Shown here piece after piece: positions 51,078 to 60,864 of a stretch of 64,000 bases of DNA. Numbering within the stretch: position 1 is the stretch's first letter; each line of letters begins with the position of its first letter. The translations under genes were made by a program, and so were the position numbers. The stretch covers positions 124,001 to 188,000 of the forward strand of contig NZ_LT860099.1 of NCBI RefSeq assembly GCF_900184995.1, given 5' to 3'. The stretch comes from Konateibacter massiliensis. GTDB taxonomy: Bacteria > Bacillota > Clostridia > Lachnospirales > Lachnospiraceae. Below the pieces are notes generated by a model that was not told the DNA's origin, made no database searches, and saw only the letters and a list, made by a program, of their open reading frames with translations.

Positions 51078-52223
51078 ATGTATAAATTATTGAAACAAGA
51101 AGGCAGGGCAAAGCGCGGAGAATTTCACACGGTACATGGAGTAATCCAGACGCCTGTGTTTATGAATGTCGGCACGGTAGCGGCAATCAAGGGCGCGGTA
51201 TCCACGGATGATTTGCAGGGGATTAAGACGCAGGTACAGCTTTCCAATACCTATCATCTTCATGTGAGAACCGGAGATAAGCTTATCAAGGAATTTGGAG
51301 GGCTCCATAAGTTCATGGTATGGGACAAGCCTATTTTAACAGATTCAGGCGGATTTCAGGTGTTTTCCCTCTCAGGGCTTCGAAAGATTAAGGAGGAAGG
51401 TGTATACTTTAACTCCCATATCGACGGAAGAAAGATATTTATGGGCCCGGAGGAGAGCATGCAGATACAGTCAAATCTGGCATCCACGATTGCAATGGCA
51501 TTTGATGAATGTCCGTCAAGTGTTGCAGAGAAAAAGTATATCACGGATTCGGTGGAGCGAACGACGAGATGGCTGCATCGCTGTAAGAAGGAAATGAGTC
51601 GTTTGAACGGTCTTGAAGATACCATTAATAAAAAGCAAATGCTTTTTGGAATCAATCAGGGTGGAACGTTCGAGGACATTCGTATTGAACATGCGAAAAT
51701 TATATCCGAGCTGGATTTAGACGGCTATGCGGTAGGAGGACTTGCTGTCGGAGAGTCACATGAGGAGATGTACCGCATTTTGGAGGAGACGGTTCCTTAC
51801 CTTCCGGTGAACAAGCCGACCTATCTGATGGGAGTCGGAACCCCTGCCAATATTTTGGAGGGAGTGGAGAGAGGAATTGACTTTTTTGACTGCGTATACC
51901 CAAGCCGAAACGGCAGACATGGACATCTGTATACGAGAAAAGGAAAACTCAACCTGTTTAACTCAAAATATGAGCTTGACAGCAGACCAATTGAGGAGGG
52001 CTGCCAGTGCCCGGCGTGCAGGTCATACAGCAGGGCATACATCAGACATCTTTTAAAAGCAAAGGAAATGCTCGGTATGAGGCTTTGTGTGCTCCATAAT
52101 CTCTATTTTTACAACAATATGATGGAAGAAATCAGAACGGCTTTGGACGAAGGGCGCTTTGCGGAATACAAAAAGGCAAAGCTGGAAGGCTTTCAGGAAA
52201 ATGATAAGCAGGCAGCAAAATAG
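51078..52223 (+). CDS. tgt: Queuine tRNA-ribosyltransferase
   Basis: The enzyme swaps guanine 34 for a queuosine precursor in tRNAs with GUN anticodons. The 381-residue product has the TIM-barrel motifs SNTYHLHVRTG, LTDSGGFQVFSLSGLRKI with the catalytic Asp, YPSRNGRHGHLYT with the second Asp region (DFFDCVYPSR), and the zinc site CQCPACRSYSRAYIRHL...H. It starts only 2 bases after the hybrid kinase stop, which suggests shared transcription. yajC follows, as in many bacteria. Confidence 0.97.
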   Translation: MYKLLKQEGRAKRGEFHTVHGVIQTPVFMNVGTVAAIKGAVSTDDLQGIKTQVQLSNTYHLHVRTGDKLIKEFGGLHKFMVWDKPILTDSGGFQVFSLSGLRKIKEEGVYFNSHIDGRKIFMGPEESMQIQSNLASTIAMAFDECPSSVAEKKYITDSVERTTRWLHRCKKEMSRLNGLEDTINKKQMLFGINQGGTFEDIRIEHAKIISELDLDGYAVGGLAVGESHEEMYRILEETVPYLPVNKPTYLMGVGTPANILEGVERGIDFFDCVYPSRNGRHGHLYTRKGKLNLFNSKYELDSRPIEEGCQCPACRSYSRAYIRHLLKAKEMLGMRLCVLHNLYFYNNMMEEIRTALDEGRFAEYKKAKLEGFQENDKQAAK

Positions 52224-52252
52224 GAGTTTTTTTAAAAAATGTAATAAGGTAC

Positions 52253-52281
52253 TTGATGAAAGTGAAAAATTTGTGTAGAAT
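52253..52281 (+). promoter_or_regulatory. Sigma-A promoter for yajC
   Basis: TTGATG (52253-52258), 17 bases, TAGAAT (52276-52281), in the tgt-yajC gap. It would let yajC be expressed apart from tgt. Confidence 0.55.
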
Positions 52282-52333
52282 GGTATCAATATGAAAATGT
52301 TTGGAACATTTGACCATTAGGAGGAATAGAAGG

Positions 52334-52645
52334 ATGAATTTATTAGCGACAACGACAGCATCAACAGCAGGAAGCATTAGTGTTATGATCTTATACATTG
52401 CCGTATTTGGTGTGTTTATGTACTTTATCGCGGTAAGACCACAGAAGAAAGAACAAAAGAGAATGGCAACGCTGTTGTCAAACCTTGAAACAGGAGACAG
52501 TGTTTTGACATCAAGCGGTTTTTATGGAGTAGTTATCGATATCGCAGATGATACAGTAATTGTTGAGTTTGGTAACAATAAAAACTGCAGAATCCCAATG
52601 CAGAAGAGTGCAATCACTCAGGTTGAGAAGCCGGACGCAGAATAA
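52334..52645 (+). CDS. yajC: Preprotein translocase subunit YajC
   Basis: The 103-residue protein has a short N-terminus, one membrane helix (SVMILYIAVFGVFMYFI) and the signature AVRPQKKEQKRM followed by a small soluble beta domain (LETGDSVLTSSGFYGVV). YajC associates with SecDF and the Sec channel. ATG 52334 has AGGAGG 9 bases upstream; a frame opening at 52301 has none. tgt-yajC is a common pairing. Confidence 0.95.
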   Translation: MNLLATTTASTAGSISVMILYIAVFGVFMYFIAVRPQKKEQKRMATLLSNLETGDSVLTSSGFYGVVIDIADDTVIVEFGNNKNCRIPMQKSAITQVEKPDAE

Positions 52646-52677
52646 TTAATTAAAAAGCGGACAAGTGTGCATATTTT

Positions 52678-52739
52678 TGCACCTATTTATAAAGTACATT
52701 TATTGTATTTTTATGAATAGGTGCATTTTATTATCAACA
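52678..52739 (+). terminator. Terminator after yajC
   Basis: TGCACCTATT (52678-52687) with AATAGGTGCA (52726-52735), extended by A/T pairs, then TTTT. The long AT-rich loop is unusual but the outer stem is perfect. Confidence 0.65.
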
Positions 52740-52791
52740 GTTATGCTTACTATTCCTCTTGGTTATATTAAACAAAAAAATAATAAATATT

Positions 52792-52800
52792 TGTTATAAT
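52792..52800 (+). promoter_or_regulatory. Extended -10 promoter upstream of leuB
   Basis: TGTTATAAT with TATAAT at 52795-52800, no clear -35. The leader of about 65 bases before leuB is too short for a T-box, and I see no T-box features. Confidence 0.45.
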
Positions 52801-52872
52801 AGTTGAAAAATGTATAAAAATAAGCTATGATTACAAGAATAGATAAATTAGAGTGAGAAAGGAACGATTACC

Positions 52873-53955
52873 ATGAACTATAAGATAGCAGTTATTTCAG
52901 GTGACGGAATAGGACCGGAAATTGTCGCGGAGGCGAAGAAGGTACTTGGAAAGATTGAGACGAAGTACGGACATAAATTTGATTATACAGAAGTTCTTAT
53001 GGGTGGAATATCGATTGATGTTCACGGCGTTCCATTGACCGAGGAAGCTTTAGAAACGGCAAAGAGCAGTGATTCGGTTCTGCTTGGCGCGGTAGGCGGT
53101 GATGTGGGAAACTCGAAGTGGTATGGCAAGGAACCTCATTTACGCCCAGAGGCAGGTTTATTGGCACTCAGAAAAGGGTTGGAGCTGTTTGCAAATATCA
53201 GACCGGCTTATTTATATGATGAATTGAAGGAAGCATGCCCGCTTCGAGATGAGATAATCGGAGATGGCTTTGATATGGTGATTATGCGTGAGCTGACCGG
53301 AGGTATTTACTTTGGAGAGAGAAAGACAGAGGAAGTAAACGGTTTATTAAAGGCTACGGATGTTCTTACTTATGATGAGGAAGAAATCAGACGAATTGCC
53401 ATTCGCGGCTTTGACATTGCGATGAAGAGACAAAAAAAGGTAACGAGCGTCGACAAGGCAAACGTACTAGACTCTTCAAGACTTTGGAGGAAGGTCGTCA
53501 CAGAAGTGGCAAAAGACTATCCGGAGGTAGAGCTAGAACATATGCTGGTTGATAACTGTGCAATGCAGCTCGTGAAAAATCCGAGACAATTCGATGTTAT
53601 CTTGACGGAGAATATGTTTGGCGATATTTTATCCGATGAGGCAAGCATGATTACAGGCTCCATCGGTATGTTGTCCTCCGCAAGCCTCGGAAAGACAAAG
53701 CTTGGACTGTATGAGCCAAGTCATGGCTCGGCACCGGACATTGCAGGTAAAAACCTTGCAAATCCTATCGCAACTATTCTTTCAGCAGCTATGATGCTTC
53801 GCTATTCGTTTGATTTGGATAAAGAAGCTGATGCAATCGAACATGCGGTAAATCAGGTGTTAAAGAATGGCTACCGCACAACTGACATTATGTCGGCAGG
53901 CTTTCAGCAGGTAGGAACAGACGAAATGGGAAGCCTGCTTGCAGAACAAATTTAG
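52873..53955 (+). CDS. leuB: 3-isopropylmalate dehydrogenase
   Basis: This NAD-dependent enzyme oxidises and decarboxylates 3-isopropylmalate in leucine synthesis. The 360-residue product has [17 protein letters not shown], the substrate loop [30 protein letters not shown], and the metal/NAD regions [13 protein letters not shown] and [34 protein letters not shown] read in parts. These distinguish LeuB from isocitrate dehydrogenase. leuA, leuC and leuD are not in the window. ilvD follows after a hairpin repeat. Confidence 0.95.
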   Translation: MNYKIAVISGDGIGPEIVAEAKKVLGKIETKYGHKFDYTEVLMGGISIDVHGVPLTEEALETAKSSDSVLLGAVGGDVGNSKWYGKEPHLRPEAGLLALRKGLELFANIRPAYLYDELKEACPLRDEIIGDGFDMVIMRELTGGIYFGERKTEEVNGLLKATDVLTYDEEEIRRIAIRGFDIAMKRQKKVTSVDKANVLDSSRLWRKVVTEVAKDYPEVELEHMLVDNCAMQLVKNPRQFDVILTENMFGDILSDEASMITGSIGMLSSASLGKTKLGLYEPSHGSAPDIAGKNLANPIATILSAAMMLRYSFDLDKEADAIEHAVNQVLKNGYRTTDIMSAGFQQVGTDEMGSLLAEQI

Positions 53956-53989
53956 ACACTTAAAACAAAGTAGGAAATTATAATTCATG

Positions 53990-54019
53990 ACAAGTGAAGC
54001 TGCTTGCAGATTCACTTGT
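53990..54019. repeat. Short hairpin repeat, copy b (ACAAGTGAAGCTGC family)
   Basis: ACAAGTGAAGCTGC-TT-GCAGATTCACTTGT, the same palindrome as at 40450 with one mismatch in the stem. It lies in the leuB-ilvD gap, without a T run, so read-through in the operon is likely. Confidence 0.65.
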
Positions 54020-54052
54020 ATAGGCGTATTGACGCAATTGGAGGTAATCTAT

Positions 54053-55723
54053 ATGAGAAGTGATTCAGTTACAAAAGGAGTACAGCATGCTCCGCATAGA
54101 TCGTTGTTTAATGCACTGGGACTTACAAAGGAAGAGTTAGAAAGACCAATGGTTGGTATTGTAAGCTCTTATAATGAGATTGTACCGGGACATATGAATC
54201 TGGATAAAATCGTGCAGGCGGTAAAGATGGGTGTTGCAATGGCAGGGGGAACCCCGATTGTTTTTCCTGCAATTGCCGTTTGTGACGGTATAGCAATGGG
54301 CCATGTGGGCATGAAATATTCTTTGGTTACAAGAGATTTGATTGCAGATTCAACAGAGAGTATGGCGATGGCACATGCGTTTGACGCTTTGGTAATGGTA
54401 CCAAACTGTGACAAGAATGTACCCGGACTTTTGATGGCGGCGGCAAGAATCAACGTGCCGACCGTATTCGTAAGCGGCGGTCCGATGCTTGCAGGACGTG
54501 TGAACGGAGAAAAGAGAAGTCTTTCCAGCATGTTTGAGGCGGTAGGTGCTTACACAGCAGGCACAATGACCCTGGATGACGTGGAAGAATTTGAAAATAA
54601 GGTATGTCCAACATGCGGCTCTTGTTCCGGTATGTATACTGCAAACAGCATGAACTGTCTGACAGAGGTGCTTGGAATGGGCTTACAAGGAAACGGCACA
54701 ATACCGGCAGTATATTCGGAGAGACTGAAACTTGCAAAACATGCAGGTATGAAGGTTATGGAATTATTTGAGAAGAATATCAGACCGAGAGATATTATGA
54801 CAGAAGATGCGTTTATGAATGCGTTAGCTCTTGATATGGCATTAGGATGCAGCACAAACAGTATGCTTCATCTTCCTGCTATCGCACATGAGGCAGGAAT
54901 TGAATTAAATCTGGATATTGCAAATGAAATCAGTGCAAAGACACCTAACTTATGCCATCTTGCACCGGCAGGTCCTACCTATATGGAGGATTTGAACGAG
55001 GCAGGCGGTGTATATGCCGTTATGAATGAACTGAATAAAAAGGGATTGATTCGTACAGACTTAATTACTGCAACCGGAAAGACGGTAGCAGAGAATATAG
55101 AAGGCTGTATCAATAAGGATACAAGCGTAATCAGACCGGTTGAAAATCCATATAGCCAGACAGGTGGTATTGCAGTGCTTAAAGGAAACCTGGCACCTGA
55201 CAGCGGTGTTGTAAAGCGTTCTGCGGTTGCTGAGGAGATGATGGTTCACGAAGGACCTGCAAGAGTATTTGACTGCGAGGAAGATGCAATTGCGGCAATC
55301 GAAGCAGGCAAAATCGTGGCAGGAGATGTTGTGGTAATCCGCTATGAAGGACCTAAGGGCGGTCCGGGAATGAGAGAGATGCTAAGTCCTACCTCTGCAA
55401 TCTGCGGCATGGGGCTTGATTCATCCGTGGCACTTATCACGGACGGACGTTTCAGCGGTGCTTCCAGAGGTGCGGTTATCGGTCATGTTTCACCGGAAGC
55501 GGCAGTGGGCGGAAACATTGCGTTGATAGAAGAAGGCGATATCATAAAAATCAATATACCTGAGAATACATTGGATTTTGTTATCTCCGATGAGGAATTG
55601 GAAGAGAGAAGAAAGAAATGGCAGCCGAGAGAGCCAAAGATTACAACAGGCTATCTGGCACGCTACGCATCTATGGTTACATCAGGAAACCGTGGTGCAA
55701 TATTGGAAATTCCAAAGAAATAA
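54053..55723 (+). CDS. ilvD: Dihydroxy-acid dehydratase
   Basis: The 556-residue Fe-S enzyme carries out the third common step of isoleucine and valine synthesis. The product shows [21 protein letters not shown], the cluster-binding [21 protein letters not shown] and the C-terminal [22 protein letters not shown], all hallmarks of IlvD. ATG 54053 follows GGAGGT at 54040-54045. An earlier frame opening at 53987 starts inside the hairpin repeat and is not credible. ilvB is 18 bases downstream. Confidence 0.97.
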   Translation: MRSDSVTKGVQHAPHRSLFNALGLTKEELERPMVGIVSSYNEIVPGHMNLDKIVQAVKMGVAMAGGTPIVFPAIAVCDGIAMGHVGMKYSLVTRDLIADSTESMAMAHAFDALVMVPNCDKNVPGLLMAAARINVPTVFVSGGPMLAGRVNGEKRSLSSMFEAVGAYTAGTMTLDDVEEFENKVCPTCGSCSGMYTANSMNCLTEVLGMGLQGNGTIPAVYSERLKLAKHAGMKVMELFEKNIRPRDIMTEDAFMNALALDMALGCSTNSMLHLPAIAHEAGIELNLDIANEISAKTPNLCHLAPAGPTYMEDLNEAGGVYAVMNELNKKGLIRTDLITATGKTVAENIEGCINKDTSVIRPVENPYSQTGGIAVLKGNLAPDSGVVKRSAVAEEMMVHEGPARVFDCEEDAIAAIEAGKIVAGDVVVIRYEGPKGGPGMREMLSPTSAICGMGLDSSVALITDGRFSGASRGAVIGHVSPEAAVGGNIALIEEGDIIKINIPENTLDFVISDEELEERRKKWQPREPKITTGYLARYASMVTSGNRGAILEIPKK

Positions 55724-55741
55724 GACAGAGAGGTATCAAAT

Positions 55742-57421
55742 ATGCAGTTAAATGGATCAGAAGTTTTAATCGAATGTTTAAAAGAGCAGGGCGTTGACAC
55801 GGTATTTGGTTATCCGGGCGGTGCCATCTTAAATGTATATGATGAGTTGTATAAGCATAAAGATGAAATAACACATATCTTGACATCACATGAGCAGGGA
55901 GCGTCTCATGCTGCGGACGGTTATGCGAGAGCCACGGGAAAGGTCGGCGTGTGCTTCGCAACATCGGGACCAGGAGCGACAAATCTCGTAACCGGAATCG
56001 CGACAGCATACATGGATTCCATACCGCTTGTAGCGATTACTGCGAATGTAGGAACTCCTCTTCTTGGAAAGGATTCCTTTCAGGAAATCGATATAGCAGG
56101 AGTTGTTATGCCGATTACGAAGTACAGCTTCATTGTTAAAGATGTAACAAAGCTTGCGGATACCCTCAGACGCGCGTTTGAGATTGCAAAAACCGGACGT
56201 CCGGGTCCTGTTTTGGTGGATATCACAAAGGATGTTACAGCGAACACGACAGAATATAAAAAGAAAGAGCCAAAGCCGATTGAGCGTGTAACAAAGACAA
56301 TCAAAGAGAAGGATTTGGAGAAGGCGTTAGAGCTTATTAATCACTCCAAGAAGCCGTTTGTCTTTATCGGCGGCGGTGTTATTCTCTCTGATGCCTCAGA
56401 GGAGCTTGCTGAGTTTGTGGAAAAAGTTCATGCACCTGTTACGGATACGCTGATGGCAAAAGGAGCGTTTGACGGGGAAAGTGAGCTCTATACCGGTATG
56501 CTTGGCATGCACGGAACAAAGTCCTCGAATCTGGGTGTGACGGAATGTGACCTTCTCATCACCATCGGTGCGCGCTTTAGTGACCGCGTTACAGGCAATG
56601 CAAAGAGCTTTGCAAAAAAAGCGAAAATCTTACAGATTGATGTGGATGCTGCGGAGATTAACAAAAATGTAAAGACAAGTGCCAGCATCATCGGTGATAC
56701 CAAGGAGGTATTGAAACGGTTAAATGCGAGATTGGAGCAGTTAAATCACGACGAATGGGTTTCTCATGTCAAGGAACTAAAGGTGAAATTTCCGCTTAAA
56801 TACAACGATGCCGGACTTACGGGACCTTATGTCGTAGAGCAGATTTATGAGGCGACAAAGGGTGATGCCATTATCACAACCGAGGTTGGTCAGCATCAGA
56901 TGTGGGCAGCACAATTTTATAAATACACCAAACCTAGATCCTTCCTTACATCAGGAGGTCTTGGTACAATGGGCTATGGCCTTGGTGCATCTATCGGCGC
57001 AAAAACCGCCTGCCCGGATAAAACGGTAATCAACATTGCAGGAGACGGATGCTTCCGTATGAATATGAATGAGATTGCCACGGCAACCAGATATAACATA
57101 CCGATTATTCAGGTTGTAATCAATAACCATGTATTAGGCATGGTTAGACAGTGGCAGAATCTATTTTATGAAAAACGCTATTCTCATACCATATTAAATG
57201 ATGCCGTTGATTTTGTGAAGCTTGCAGAGGCTATGGGAGCAGAGGGAATCCGCGTTACGACGAAGGAAGAGTTTGCTCCGGCACTTGAAAGGGCGATAAA
57301 GCTGAATAAGCCGGTGGTGATTGACTGTCAGATTGACAGTGACGACAAGGTATGGCCGATGGTAGCACCAAACGGCGCAATTGCAGAGGCATTTACAGAG
57401 GAAGACTTAAAGCAGAAATAG
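55742..57421 (+). CDS. ilvB: Acetolactate synthase, large (catalytic) subunit
   Basis: This thiamine-diphosphate enzyme condenses pyruvate units in branched-chain amino acid synthesis. The 559-residue product has the N-terminal catalytic Glu region FGYPGGAILNVYDEL and HEQGASHAADGYARATGK. It also has the FAD-binding middle domain and the ThDP motif AGDGCFRMNMNEIATATRYNIPIIQVVINN read in pieces. The biosynthetic ilvB form is favoured by the neighbouring ilvD and leuB. The small regulatory subunit ilvN does not follow; a serC promoter region comes next. Confidence 0.95.
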   Translation: MQLNGSEVLIECLKEQGVDTVFGYPGGAILNVYDELYKHKDEITHILTSHEQGASHAADGYARATGKVGVCFATSGPGATNLVTGIATAYMDSIPLVAITANVGTPLLGKDSFQEIDIAGVVMPITKYSFIVKDVTKLADTLRRAFEIAKTGRPGPVLVDITKDVTANTTEYKKKEPKPIERVTKTIKEKDLEKALELINHSKKPFVFIGGGVILSDASEELAEFVEKVHAPVTDTLMAKGAFDGESELYTGMLGMHGTKSSNLGVTECDLLITIGARFSDRVTGNAKSFAKKAKILQIDVDAAEINKNVKTSASIIGDTKEVLKRLNARLEQLNHDEWVSHVKELKVKFPLKYNDAGLTGPYVVEQIYEATKGDAIITTEVGQHQMWAAQFYKYTKPRSFLTSGGLGTMGYGLGASIGAKTACPDKTVINIAGDGCFRMNMNEIATATRYNIPIIQVVINNHVLGMVRQWQNLFYEKRYSHTILNDAVDFVKLAEAMGAEGIRVTTKEEFAPALERAIKLNKPVVIDCQIDSDDKVWPMVAPNGAIAEAFTEEDLKQK

Positions 57422-57502
57422 ATTAAAAATCGCTGCTTCTAGGGCATATTACCTAAAGTGTGCGCGTAGCAAATACATTTGTAAGTTTTTCGCGAATACC
57501 TA

Positions 57503-57531
57503 TTGACTATAAAATAACAAAGTTGTAAAAT
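57503..57531 (+). promoter_or_regulatory. Sigma-A promoter for serC-serA
   Basis: TTGACT (57503-57508), 17 bases, TAAAAT (57526-57531). The leader of about 80 bases ends with a half copy (GCAGATTCACTTGT, 57576-57589) of the short hairpin repeat. Confidence 0.75.
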
Positions 57532-57618
57532 GGGTTAAGCGATAAACCGCATAGATCTAGCAAGATGGATTTTTAGCAGATTCACTTGTCGGGAATTAAA
57601 ATTTAGGAGGAAATAAAA

Positions 57619-58701
57619 GTGAGTAGAGTGTACAATTTTTCAGCAGGACCAGCAGTGTTACCTGAAGAAGTATTAAAAGAAGCAGCAGCAGAAATGTTAG
57701 ATTATGAAGGTACCGGAATGTCGGTAATGGAAATGAGTCACCGATCGAAAGCTTATGAGAAAATCATTCAGGATGCAGAGCAGGACCTGCGTGATTTGAT
57801 GAATATTCCGAATAACTATAAAGTACTGTTTTTACAGGGCGGTGCGTCCCAGCAGTTTGCCATGATACCGATGAACCTTATGAAGAATAAGGTAGCCGAC
57901 TACATAGTAACAGGCCAGTGGGCGAAAAAGGCATACCAAGAGGCACAGCTTTACGGAAAAGCGAACAAAATCGCTTCTTCCGAGGATAAGACATTTTCCT
58001 ATATCCCTGATTGCTCTGATTTGCCGATCAGCGAGGATGCAGATTACGTTTATATATGCGAAAACAATACCATTTACGGAACAAAGTTTAAAACTTTGCC
58101 GAATACAAAGGGAAAAACCTTAGTTGCGGACGTATCTTCCTGCTTTTTATCTGAGCCGGTTGATGTGACAAAATATGGTATTATTTACGGCGGTGTTCAA
58201 AAGAATGTAGGACCGGCAGGCGTTGTTATTGTAATTATCAGAGAAGACCTGATTACAGAGGATACCTTACCGGGAACTCCGACCATGTTAAAATACAAGA
58301 TTCATGCTGACAATGACTCTTTATACAATACTCCGCCGGCATATGGCATTTATATTTGCGGTAAGGTATTTAAGTGGCTCAAGAAGATGGGCGGCTTGGA
58401 AGAGATGAAGAATCACAACGAGAAGAAAGCGGCTGTATTATATGATTTCCTCGATTCAAGTGAAATGTTCAAAGGTACTGTAGTAAAAGAGGACCGTTCC
58501 CTTATGAACGTACCTTTTGTTACAGGAAATGAAGAGCTGGATGCTAAGTTTGTAAAAGAGGCAAAGGCTGCAGGCTTTGAAAACTTAAAGGGACACAGAT
58601 CCGTTGGCGGTATGAGAGCCAGCATCTACAATGCAATGCCAATCGAGGGCGTTGAGAAACTCGTTGAGTTTATGAAGAAGTTTGAAGCTGAAAACAAATA
58701 G
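57619..58701 (+). CDS. serC: Phosphoserine aminotransferase
   Basis: The 360-residue PLP enzyme turns 3-phosphohydroxypyruvate into phosphoserine. It starts VYNFSAGPAVLPEEVLKEAA, has the substrate loop SHRSKAYEKII and LFLQGGASQQFAMIPMNL. The PLP-lysine region is YGGVQKNVGPAGV, and GHRSVGGMRASIYNAMP is near the C-terminus. All are SerC features. The start is GTG 57619 behind AGGAGGAAA. serA follows 19 bases later. Confidence 0.97.
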   Translation: MSRVYNFSAGPAVLPEEVLKEAAAEMLDYEGTGMSVMEMSHRSKAYEKIIQDAEQDLRDLMNIPNNYKVLFLQGGASQQFAMIPMNLMKNKVADYIVTGQWAKKAYQEAQLYGKANKIASSEDKTFSYIPDCSDLPISEDADYVYICENNTIYGTKFKTLPNTKGKTLVADVSSCFLSEPVDVTKYGIIYGGVQKNVGPAGVVIVIIREDLITEDTLPGTPTMLKYKIHADNDSLYNTPPAYGIYICGKVFKWLKKMGGLEEMKNHNEKKAAVLYDFLDSSEMFKGTVVKEDRSLMNVPFVTGNEELDAKFVKEAKAAGFENLKGHRSVGGMRASIYNAMPIEGVEKLVEFMKKFEAENK

Positions 58702-58720
58702 CATGATGGAGGATTTTTAG

Positions 58721-59884
58721 ATGTTTAAATATAATTGCTTAAATCCTATTGCAAATATAGGGTTGGATTTATTTACAGAAGAGTATGAGAAGGTTGATGC
58801 GTTTGTGGATGCGGAGGCTGTTTTGGTTAGAAGTGCGGCAATGCATGATTTGGAGCTTTCTGAGAATCTGCATGCAATTGCAAGAGCAGGAGCAGGCGTA
58901 AACAATATTCCGTTGGATAAATGTGCGGAAAAGGGAATCGTTGTATTCAATACTCCGGGCGCGAATGCAAACGGTGTTAAGGAGCTTGTGATTGCAGGTA
59001 TGCTTTTGGCTTCCCGTGATGTAATCGGCGGAATCAACTGGGTAAAAGAAGAAAAGGACAATCAGGATATTGCAAAATTAGCGGAAAAAGTAAAGAGCAA
59101 TTTTGGAGGAACTGAAATTCAGGGCAAGAAGCTTGGTGTCATCGGACTTGGAGCGATTGGTGTATTGGTTGCAAACGCAGCTACCCATCTTGGAATGGAA
59201 GTATACGGATATGACCCATATGTGTCAGTTGATGCGGCTTGGAACCTTTCAAGGGGCATTAAACACAGCAAAAATGCTGAGGAAATATATAAAGAATGTG
59301 ATTTTATCACCATTCATGTGCCATTGATGGATGCTACAAAGAAGATGATTAACGAAGAAGCAATTGCTATGATGAAGAAGGACGTTGTAATTCTTAACTT
59401 TGCGAGAGACTTACTCGTTGATGAAGAAGCACTTGTGAAGGCACTTGCAGAGGGAAGAGCAAAGAAGTACGTTGTAGACTTCCCGAATCCGACGACAGCA
59501 GGCAAAGAGGGCGTGATTGTAATTCCTCATCTTGGTGCATCCACAGAAGAGTCAGAGGACAACTGCGCGGTTATGGCTGTAAAGCAGATTAAGGATTTCT
59601 TAGAAAACGGAAATATCAAAAACTCTGTAAACTATCCTGCCTGCGATATGGGCGTGTGTGAAAATGAAGGCCGTGTGTGTATCAACCATAAGAATATTCC
59701 GAATATGATTGGACAGTACACAAGTAAGTTGGCACAGTTTAACATCAATATTTCAGATATGATTAATAAGAGCAAGGGCGATTTCGCCTACACAATTCTT
59801 GACACAGGCTCACCGATTACGGAGGAAGTTGCAAAAGAACTGGCTTCCATCGATGGTGTGTTGAAGGTAAGAGTCATAAAATAA
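58721..59884 (+). CDS. serA: D-3-phosphoglycerate dehydrogenase
   Basis: The 387-residue NAD enzyme makes the first committed step of serine synthesis. It shows the dinucleotide fold KLGVIGLGAIGVLVANAATHLGMEVYGYDP (in parts) and catalytic residues in NFARDLLVDEEAL (an Arg), VVDFPNP and the His region IPHLGASTEESEDNCA. A C-terminal ACT domain (FAYTILDTGSPITEEVAKELA) could bind serine for feedback control. It completes a serC-serA operon closed by a strong terminator. Confidence 0.96.
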   Translation: MFKYNCLNPIANIGLDLFTEEYEKVDAFVDAEAVLVRSAAMHDLELSENLHAIARAGAGVNNIPLDKCAEKGIVVFNTPGANANGVKELVIAGMLLASRDVIGGINWVKEEKDNQDIAKLAEKVKSNFGGTEIQGKKLGVIGLGAIGVLVANAATHLGMEVYGYDPYVSVDAAWNLSRGIKHSKNAEEIYKECDFITIHVPLMDATKKMINEEAIAMMKKDVVILNFARDLLVDEEALVKALAEGRAKKYVVDFPNPTTAGKEGVIVIPHLGASTEESEDNCAVMAVKQIKDFLENGNIKNSVNYPACDMGVCENEGRVCINHKNIPNMIGQYTSKLAQFNINISDMINKSKGDFAYTILDTGSPITEEVAKELASIDGVLKVRVIK

Positions 59885-59918
59885 TAAAAGCAGGCAGGGC
59901 TTTCCTTGTCAGAATAAG

Positions 59919-59956
59919 AAAATGCAGTGAATTCATGAGAGTTCACTGCATTTTTT
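59919..59956. terminator. Bidirectional terminator between serA and the EamA gene
   Basis: AAAATGCAGTGAA (59919-59931) pairs perfectly with TTCACTGCATTTT (59942-59954) and TT follows. It overlaps the last codons of the convergent EamA gene. Confidence 0.85.
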
Positions 59957-60835
59957 GGTCTTTCTTTCAGAAATAAATAATCCGGCTAATGTGAGTAAAG
60001 TCCCGCAAGCGGCAATCCATGTGATTGTCTCATTTAATATAAGAATTGAAGTGATGACGGTGATAGCCGGAACCATATAAATATAAATACTTGTTTTTAC
60101 TGCTCCTAACAATTTGACAGCCGTATTCCATGTAACAAAACAAAGTGCCGATGCTCCTAATCCAAGAAATAGAATATTAAATAGATTAACAGGTTGCGAG
60201 AACCTTTTTAAATCCAATTCAAAGGGAAGTACGAATAATGCGGGAAGCATAAAAATAATTCCGTAAAAAAATATTCTTCGAGTAGTCTGTATCGTGTTAT
60301 ACCCAAATTGACTGATTTTTCTTGTGAGTATTGTATAAATAGCCCATACAAGAGCAGCAAATACCGCCAATAAATCGCCGATTGGATTTAATTTCAAAAC
60401 CATACTTCCATTAAAATTAATAAGAGTAATTCCAATCATAGCGATAACAAAACCAATAAAAAAGTTGGCTTTTAATTTTTCATTTTCCAAGAACCAATGG
60501 GAAAACAATGCGGTAAAGAATGGCGCAATGGATACAATAACGCCGACATTTGACGCAAGTGTATAAGTTAAAGCGATATTTTCTAAGAGGAAATAAAGCG
60601 TAACCCCACATAACCCGGCGCCGGCAAACAGCATTTCTTGTTTTATGCCTGTCCCTTTCAGCCTGTAGGGAAATACTGCCATTAAAACAACGAACCCTAT
60701 CATGAAACGAAAAAACAATATTCCGATAGGGGTAAAGCTGATAAGTAATATTTTAGTCGATATAAAGGTGGTTCCCCATATTAAAATTGTAATAAACGCC
60801 AACAGATGTCCGGCAAGTTCTTTGTTTGTTTTCAT
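59933..60835 (-). CDS. EamA/DMT family transporter (RhaT-like)
   Basis: The 300-residue product has ten membrane helices in two EamA repeats. It shows ILIWGTTFISTKILL and PFFTALFSHWFLENEKL in the first half and SILILNETITWIAACGTLLTLAGLFIS in the second. Such carriers export amino acids and metabolites. The substrate is unknown. On the minus strand it follows an AraC-type regulator by 29 bases, so it is probably controlled by and co-transcribed with it. Its 3' end lies inside the shared terminator. Confidence 0.88.
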   Translation of the reverse strand: MKTNKELAGHLLAFITILIWGTTFISTKILLISFTPIGILFFRFMIGFVVLMAVFPYRLKGTGIKQEMLFAGAGLCGVTLYFLLENIALTYTLASNVGVIVSIAPFFTALFSHWFLENEKLKANFFIGFVIAMIGITLINFNGSMVLKLNPIGDLLAVFAALVWAIYTILTRKISQFGYNTIQTTRRIFFYGIIFMLPALFVLPFELDLKRFSQPVNLFNILFLGLGASALCFVTWNTAVKLLGAVKTSIYIYMVPAITVITSILILNETITWIAACGTLLTLAGLFISERKTKKCSELS

Positions 60836-60864
60836 GATTTTTTATACGCTCCTCGAAATAGGGA

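Noticed and set aside
52740-52872. T-box or other riboswitch before leuB
   Set aside because: The leader is only about 65-130 bases, with no T-box sequence, specifier loop or leader terminator.
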